Assembly (NCBI GenBank): GCA_950022295.1
Contig: OX465598.1
Span: 176,966,001 to 177,030,000, forward strand
Source: Bromus sterilis
Taxonomy: Eukaryota > Streptophyta > Magnoliopsida > Poales > Poaceae
DNA length: 64,000 nt
Direction: 5' to 3'
The notes beneath the pieces were generated by a model, which worked only from the letters and a program-made list of their open reading frames with translations, was not told where the DNA came from and did no database searches. Shown piece by piece: positions 57,063 to 64,000 of this stretch; position 1 is the stretch's first letter; each line of letters starts with the position of its first letter. A program made the position numbers and the translations under genes.

Positions 57063-57705
57063 GCTATAGCATTGTATAATAGTAAGTTGTAATTATTAAT
57101 AATTATCAATGCCTCCGAGACCCCTTTCTCGACTTCCCTGCGAGGAAGAAAACCGGAAAGAATAGTTTAATCGTAGTAGTTTGTTGTAGTAGGCTCTGGC
57201 TTCAGCATAAAGCGTCATGTTACCGTGGACACGGCTATTCGAATAGATGAAACTCCCTGCAGGGGTGCACTACTGTTCAGCTTGCACGCTCGGATCTCCA
57301 GGGTGGCGTACACCTTTTTAGGGAATGCCCCACCGAGGCTAGCCGACACGCCGAGTCCCATCCTACGGCTCATCAGAGAGGTCCCCGCTCTTCTACATCC
57401 TAAGCGCAAGGGGGTCTTGGACCGTAGCCCCTTGCCCTCCGGGTCGTTGTGTACAGGGTGAATTCCGCGCAACTCCTCTGGGATGCGGATCCGACCGTGC
57501 CACAATATTGTACTAGACGTCTTTCAGAGCTTTCGAACGAGACCACAACATGGAGGGCCCACACCATAATCCCACGTGAAGGTAGTGCGTACAGGCCTTC
57601 ACGTCCTCTGAAGTCATCCACCTGAATCGTTAGTCATTTTATTCTTATCTGTCGAGACAATCATTATCGTTTCCCCTTATCTGGGTGAGTCGTGGACAAC
57701 GACAG

Positions 57706-57714
57706 CAGCCAGGA
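57706..57714. repeat. 9-bp target duplication cagccagga, left copy
   Basis: The right copy at 62006-62014 reads cagccatga (one mismatch). The empty site in the sister LTR at about 42203 reads cagccaggaccacca, so all nine bases are duplicated. Confidence 0.8.
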
Positions 57715-60700
57715 TGTAACAGCCCAGAATTCACAAAACTTCAAAATTTTGTTTTCAGGTGTGAATTTTTTGATTGTCTGATTTGTTTGCGGTGTTTGCG
57801 TCCCCGATTTATCGATCGACGATTATTTTCCCCCTCTTATCTCGTACCGGACGGAGACCGACCCCTGCCACCCTGACACTCGACCTTTGCGACACCGATT
57901 TCACACGACCACCGTCGTGAAAACCCGCACGAGACCAGCCGTAGCCAACGGAACGAAAAACCCCGTTTAATAATTAAACGGGTTATTTTTATAGCGCGCC
58001 GGAAAGTGTTCTCGGAATGGTTCCAGCGCGAGGCTAACGCCTCCGGCTCGACGCTCTGATTGCGTAGTTCGAAGTTTTACCCGAATCTGAGGTCCTGCGG
58101 ACCCCCGGCGGTCAGAAATGTAAACACCGCGTGCGTGAGAGAAAAACCGGGGATGTTTTTGCAAAGTGCCAGCCATCTGGGCTATATAAAGACCACCACT
58201 CTCCCACCCCTTTTTAGGGTTTCCCCTAAGCCAAAATTGCAGCCACCCCCTTCACTTTGCCCCAAATACCCCATTTTCGTCCAAACCCTAGCCCAGATCT
58301 GAAAAAAATTCCCCCCAAGCGCTCTGGACCGTTAGATCTGGCAATCCGACGGCCCAGAGGCCGCCACGTCACCCCCAATTTCACGCCTCCTCTCCTCCTA
58401 GCCGCCGCCCTCTACATCGTGGAGACGCCGCCGCCGCCTGCCTCCGGCGAGCCACCGGCCTCTCTCCTCTCTCCCTCTCCTCCCCTCGCGCCTCCCTCTC
58501 TCTTTCTCCCCTCTCCCTCCTGACCTCTCTCCTCCTCGCAGGCCACCGGAAGCCGCCGGCCGCCGTCTTTCCATGGCCGGCCACGGCCGAGCTAGAGCAG
58601 TCGGGTCGCGCCACCACCGGACCCCGCGACCGGCGCCACCCTCGCGCGCTGCCTCCTCGCCTAGCCCCGCGACCCCCTTCTCTACCCTCTGCTCGTCGGC
58701 GCCACGGCCGGAGCCGCTGCGCTGCCGCCCGACGGGATCGGGAGGAGCCGAGCCGGCCACCTCCAACCCTCGCCATGGGCCGGCCTCCAGCGGCCCAGCA
58801 ACTAGGCCAGGCTCGGCGTGCACCCCCAGCGCGGCCCATGGCCTCTCCAGGCCAGATGGACCAGGCGCATGGGTGAGGTTTCACCTTTTTTTCTGCTGTT
58901 AAAACCTGCGAATTTTCTGTAAGTCCTAAGATGTTTTGCTTCTGATTCATTTTTGCGCTGTAATTTGTGAGTAAACCGTAGCCCGGATGATGTTGCGCCC
59001 AAAAGGAAAATTGTTTAGTTTTGTGTGTAATTCAATCCACAAAAGTTTCTATGCCATAACTGTATTAGGCGATCTTGATGTTGATAATCTGTGTTGAAGT
59101 GGGCATCAGGCTGTTAACTGCAACTAATTTCTGCTAGTGTGATGCTGCTGTTATTTTATTGCAAGTTTGCGTGATGATTGTGACACATCCATGAGGCCTA
59201 TGCTATTCATTCTTTTTGCATCCTGTTAAGCATCATGTCTACTTCCATTATATGTATTGCATTGTCATGTTTTCATTCCTGGTCATAGTTATATTCAGCT
59301 CCAAAGTTTCTATGCCGCTGTTGTTGACAACCACCTCTGTTTTTCTCCAAGTCTGTAACTTTCGGATGCCATGTTGCATGCTTAATATCTTTTAATCTGT
59401 GATGCCTATGACCTTTATTTTTGTTTGTACCTGATCACCATCATGTCTAGTTCATGCTCATATATTTCTATGTCATGTTGCTGCACATTTACATATAGTT
59501 TTACTCCTGTTTATACAGCATAGAAATAACAGTTTCTGCCCTATTTTCCTGATTTTCACTAAGTCCTACGCCAGTAATGTTTTATTGCATTTTGCATGGG
59601 CTATAATTAATTGTTCATTATGCCTTCTTGCATGATTCCTTTTGCCATGCCTTCCCTCCCATGTCTACTTTAGTTGCATATCATTTGTGAGCATGTTTGC
59701 ATTCATTATCCTGTTTATGCCTTGCTCTAGACTGTGCTTCCTGATGTTGGCAGATTGTGTTCCAAACTTGTTTTGCGTGTATATTTTTAACCGTAACTCC
59801 TTTTGGAGTGTGCTTTATATGTAACTTGATTAATTTTTCGTGTACTTTTTGTTTATGCTATTGTTTGCTGTTGTTAACCAACCTAAAATATGGTGTAGGG
59901 CAGAACAATACCAAATGCTTTAATTGTCGTGGAGAGCTTAGTGATATGCAATGTTTAGGATTGTGCCTCACTTAAATTGACAAGCATAAATAGTTTATCT
60001 TATGCTTCACCTCTTGCCATGTTTGTGTGCTATGCCATGCTTGAGTGAGATGCCATGTTAACAACCTTTATTGATAACCTGTAGCTAAACAACTTGAACC
60101 ATTCTAAATGTGCGGTATCGTCGTGTGTGACGAATACTCCACTTAACCTGTTAGCAACCGCTCTCGACGGTAGGTGCGATGTCTCGTGTTGCCTTCTTGT
60201 TGATGCTTGCTCGTGATTGCTTCATAGTGATAGATGCATTCTCGTTGATTACTTTCGAGTGTTTACCGTCTTGTGAGCTTTCGCGTGTACCTCTCGGAGA
60301 CGATGCGAGCTTGCGATCAACTACACCTTCGGAACCCGACTTATCAACAGGCAAGGACTATACATTACTTATGATCCATTCTATTTCAACCAGCAGTTTG
60401 CATGCTAGTCTAGGATAGGTTCGATGTTTGATCCTACCCCATGTTTATAACCTCTTTCAAACCGATACAGCCATGTCCCCTCCCAGGAAACCATATACTG
60501 CTATGTTACTATTGCTCGTTGCTCAGCCCCTTCTTAGTATGCATGCTTAGGATGCTACGATGTTACGTTGTTACTCCTTGGTTTGGGCAATCACATTATT
60601 ATATTGTTGTTGATGATATGATTATAATAAATGTTGACTATATTCGACGAAGGATGGAAGGTCTAGGCTATCCCGCCCCGATGCTTTGTTCCATTCAAGT

Positions 60701-62005
60701 CACCTAGGATCCGAGTCCAGGTAATGGTTTTAAGACTGAGCGTGCCTAACCACGTGTGGGATGCTATGGGGTCCCCTTTTCTTACCTACCTAGCTTCAAA
60801 CATTTCTAGTGGTGGCCCAAGATGATTTACCATTTGAAAACCATGCATATATGTCTATCGGGTAGCTCCTGGTAGGCATCCTTTAAAATAACCCGGACCA
60901 GTAAGCACATGGTTCCTTGCTGGCCCATCATGACCGGCTGAGGACCCGGTCTCATGTGAGATTAACCGACAATCCAAACCTGGAGTCATACGGTAGAGAC
61001 CAGATCGAGAGAGCGGCCGGCTCCTGAGCTGGATGTCGACTCACCGGGGGCCACCCGGATTTGTTCCCTGTTAGTTAGAGGGACTTGTCGTTTCGGATCT
61101 CTCGGAACTAAATCATAAAATGGTTGCCTGTGATGGGTAGAAACTAAGAGAGATGGGCATGTGTGCGAAGCCTTGTAATGGGCACTTTGTACACCCCTGC
61201 AGGGTTAAATCTTTTCGAGAAGCCGTGTCCACGGTTATGGACGACTTGAGACCTACTCCTTGTTCATAGAAAACAACAACTAAGATAATCTTAACAACTT
61301 GATCAACGTGTGTGTGCCTTGACTTCTTCTTCTTCGTCGGGATGCGAAGAGGAGGACAAGGATAGGATAGGTGTTATGTTTGTGTAAGTAGCTGATAGCA
61401 AGACTTGTTGGAGGCGATTCCTCATCGAATGCTTGGCTTCTTATCTTACTCTCTAGATCGTTAGCCAATTCATAATGCTATGGCGGTAGCAACCTCACCA
61501 CTTACCCCATCCTTACCGTAAACTACTAGTTTTTCTAGAATGACGAGTGATGAAGTCCTTTCTGGGTCAGTTGACCACTACAGTTGGATGTTGAGTACTT
61601 CTGTACTCATGATACTACCCCAAACTCTTTTCAGTGTTCTCGATCGACAACAGGTATGGTGATCGACGTTTCACGTGGAGACTCGACGACGACTAGTTAG
61701 GCCGATCCCGGCGGAGGGCCTGGACCCGTGTGGTTATGGGGATCGATGTTTTTCTCTTTGCCTGTAGGCATTTGAATGTAGTCTGTACCCAGACATGTAT
61801 CTTCCGTTGATGTATTGTATTTAAGGAAGTTGTATGACGATTTTATGAGATGTTGTATCCATGTAGCTGTAATGTTGCGATATCATGTTGAAAATCCGGG
61901 GCATATGGCTTTGTCATATGTCGCAGTGGGACCGATATGTGCTTCGTCCCCAGATCTGGATGGAAACATCTAGATCTGGAACAGTACGACATATCGGGCC
62001 TTACA
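57715..62005 (+). mobile_element. Solo long LTR of Tekay/LARD type (4291 bp)
   Basis: It starts TGTAACAGCCC and ends GGGCCTTACA and has no internal coding or primer site. Layout matches the other long LTRs: U3, TATATAAA at 58183-58190, GC-rich block 58370-58873 with a GGGTGAGG donor-like end, then AT-rich. Near the end, the phrases cacccctgcaggg (about 61191) and gtctgtacccagaca (about 61779) are also found in 27346-31086 and in the 37133 element. Flanking duplication is nine bases rather than five. Confidence 0.8.
58181..58877 (+). promoter_or_regulatory. TATA box, GC-rich exon-like block and splice donor in the solo LTR
   Basis: GCTATATAAAGACC at 58181 is followed by pyrimidine-rich, CpG-rich sequence and GCATGGGTGAGGTTTC (GT at 58873-58874), after which the sequence turns T-rich. 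Long Arg/Pro/Ala-rich ORFs on both strands of the block (58381-58950, 58398-58823) reflect composition, not a known protein. Confidence 0.4.
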
Positions 62006-64000
62006 CAGCCATGACCACCACTACATCGGTGCCTTCTCTATCGTCCCACCAACTCTTGCGGTTACCAACAAGGTGAACCGTCTCCTTACCTTATCTCGCG
62101 TGCGTTCTTGGAAGATCTTGTCTTTCGTACTACAGGGTATCTCACGGGCCACCGAATAAGGACCAGGCACACGATGGTATCCGCATATCCTGCCGTCCCG
62201 ATACAATCCCTGCGCGGGCAACGTTGGGTCACCCGACTCCTTACTTTTAAGGACACCAGTTGATTCGAGTGCCAACCATCAAGTGAAACCAGGAGGAATC
62301 ACTCTCGATGGTACACTTGAAGTGGTTCGACCGAGACATCAGCGGAATGAACTAAAGAGGAATATCCTCGTATCATCCCGGTGATGCTACACTACTGAGC
62401 CGACGAGAATAAAATACGAGTCCATCCACTCATAAGTCAAACTCGAAGCGACTCGGCAGAGTCTCGCCGTTGTAGGTTCCCTAGGGCGTTTTCATTGATC
62501 CGTACCTGTTGCAGTTATAATATTTTGTAATCCGCGTTCACTCACCAGAGTGATCATGACCCGCTATTCTAAACCTAGCTAACAATGCGCAGGGTTTACT
62601 GCTGAATATTATATATATTTATAAGGCAACATAGGACAAGGAAAGGTACATCAAGGGGAGACAATGATAGGCTATGCAATTGAATAGGTAAGCAACATAG
62701 CATCAGCAGTAACAATGCCTAGTTCAAGAAAAGTACGGAAAGATAGGTGATATTTGTGGAAGGAAAATGGCTCTGGTTGCCTGGAAGCTCGGCGGTAGGG
62801 GTACGATCGTCGACGTAGTCGATCACAGGGGCACCGGCAGCAGTCGTCGGGACTACCGAACAATAAGAGAGGGGGGAGAAACAATAAATACACGGCAATA
62901 ATATCAATACAAATACAAGACAAGGCAAACGCATTCTTGGTGGGGGTTCTAACGCAGTGCAAGGTGTATTTCTCGGAGCGGGAATTTATCCGGGAATGAC
63001 TCATCAGTATCGATTGATTACCCGACAAATGATCCGGAGGGGGAAGGTTCCATGTCTGCACTGTTAGAAACATCTGACAGACATGTGGATAGTGTATCCG
63101 TGCTAGTTGATCCATTATGAACAACTTTCATGTTCAGAACAATTTATTCCAGGAAGTTTTACCAGCTCCGGTCGTCTGACAAACAAATGAGCCAGAGGGG
63201 AAATGTTCCACGTTCGGTATGTTCGAGGGGGATTATTGGTATACGGGTAGAGTATTTGTATTCTTTGTATTTTTTTGACCAACTTTCGTGTATAAAACAT
63301 TTCCATCTGAATAACGGTTTAAAAGATATTGATTTCTAGATATTTAATCATTTTATAAGCATTTCTGTATTTTCTTTTAATTAAAAAATAAAACAGCAAA
63401 AAACTTTTTGTACACAGCCGCACCTAGCCACAGTGTATGACTGGTGGGGCTAGGAGGTGCTGAGCTGACCCAGTCAATGGTTGACTGGTCAAAGTGAACA
63501 GTGTAAGGGGGTCCCACATGTCATTGTCATTTTTCTAGATTGCACTAAAATTTGGCTAAGTCTAGACTTGCCTAGGTTAACACTAATTAGTTGTCTTCAA
63601 AAGGCTGCGATTACGATTCTGTCCATCCAATGGTTTAGTGCCCTTTACCAAATTTTATCAGTCTACTGTGGTCTATAATCTGGTGCAGAAATCATCCATG
63701 TTAGAGTTCATTAAATCCATCAAAGTTTTGTTGGAAAAGTGGTATTGGATGTCAAATCCAGAATTTTGTTATATTTTATCAATTTTGCTTGATGATTTGT
63801 CAACGATCTATAGCTCCGATGGAGATGCATCTAACATACGTTTTGCTCTATATTACGTGCACTTTCAAGCCAACCACTCAGATGTCATGGCAAGGGCCTG
63901 TGGCATGTATATAACTTGTTCTAATTTAGCAATGGTGGTGTATCTATTTTTCTGTTAATAGAAATCTGCCTTTTGTGACTTCTATAGAATTTAATCCATG

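Larger units (their letters stand above)
37133..64000 (-). mobile_element. LARD-like Gypsy element with ~4.9-kb LTRs, runs past the right edge
   Basis: Minus-strand order: 5' LTR (from beyond 64000 to 47449), initiator-Met primer site (47446-47433), 1.6-kb non-coding interior, polypurine tract (45852-45839), 3' LTR (45838-37133). Net of insertions the 3' LTR is about 4.92 kb. No gag or pol is found. Very long LTRs around a short non-coding interior match the LARD class described in barley (Sukkula); the exact family is not proven. Four younger elements sit inside it (37263, 48097, 57715 and, inside the second, 52180). Confidence 0.85.
47449..64000 (-). repeat. 5' LTR of the LARD-like element, with two insertions, cut by window edge
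   Basis: LTR pieces are 47449-48096, 57068-57714 and 62006-64000. They align in order with the 3' LTR at 37133-37262 and 41045 to about 44180. The remaining ~1.65 kb, including the TATA and GC-rich block, lies beyond the window. The two LTRs differ by many substitutions and small indels, so this element is old. Confidence 0.85.

Noticed and set aside
58381..58950. 189-codon minus ORF and 141-codon ORF in another frame
   Set aside because: Same situation: low-complexity Arg/Gly/Ala frames in the GC-rich block of a solo LTR, with no matching frame in related LTRs.
57715..62005. Mutator-like DNA transposon, suggested by the 9-bp duplication
   Set aside because: There are no long terminal inverted repeats and no transposase; the TG/CA ends and the TATA/GC-block layout match the other long LTRs.
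1..64000. CRISPR arrays, bacterial operons or prophage
   Set aside because: No regularly spaced identical repeats with unique spacers and no bacterial-type genes; all recognisable proteins are plant LTR retrotransposon domains.

Overview
This window is intergenic DNA from a large grass genome, most likely Triticeae (wheat, barley or rye relatives) or a close Pooideae. I find no host gene, no tRNA or rRNA gene and no CRISPR. Essentially all 64 kb is LTR retrotransposons nested up to five levels deep. The grass assignment rests on the style of the families: BARE/Angela-type Copia LTRs, Sabrina/WHAM-like Gypsy with a tRNA-Asp primer site, Tat-type Gypsy with an antisense ORF, and Tekay-type and LARD-like elements with 3.7-4.9 kb LTRs. 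Family names are from memory of these groups; no database was searched.

Layout. 1-3379: minus-strand Athila/Sabrina-like Gypsy reduced to a gag-protease remnant plus LTR, running off the left edge. 3380-15340: minus-strand Tat-type Gypsy gag and LTR, split by an intact young Copia element (4751-14092) with two LTRs that match at one constant offset and one 1330-residue ORF; the Copia is flanked by a perfect 370-bp duplication of its target. 15341-18937: plus-strand decayed Tat pol. 18938-37132: plus-strand LARD-like element (4.0-kb LTR, initiator-Met primer site, non-coding interior), interrupted by a second Tat element (24430-36512, target duplication ccagc). That Tat element has gag and an antisense ORF but no pol, and carries a Tekay integrase-plus-LTR fragment (27036-31086). 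37133 to the right edge: minus-strand LARD-like element with ~4.9-kb LTRs and a 1.6-kb non-coding interior (45839-47448). Its first LTR holds a 3.8-kb solo LTR (37263-41039). Its second LTR holds a Copia element (48097-57062), itself containing a solo LTR (52180-53949), and a 4.3-kb solo LTR (57715-62005).

Relative order read from the nesting: Tat pol is older than the 18938 element, which is older than both the Tat element at 24430 and the element at 37133. The 37133 element is older than the Copia at 48097, which is older than the solo LTR at 52180. The Copia at 4751 looks like the most recent arrival and is the only element with an intact coding region. All other coding remnants carry stops, frameshifts or deletions, several of them TGG-to-TAG or CAG-to-TAG changes of the kind expected from decay of methylated cytosines.

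The most unusual signals are the 370-bp flanking duplication around the young Copia, a 9-bp target duplication around a solo LTR, a cluster of GGTCAT-type palindromes in one LTR, and a recurring TATA / GC-rich exon-like block / splice-donor layout inside five different long LTRs.
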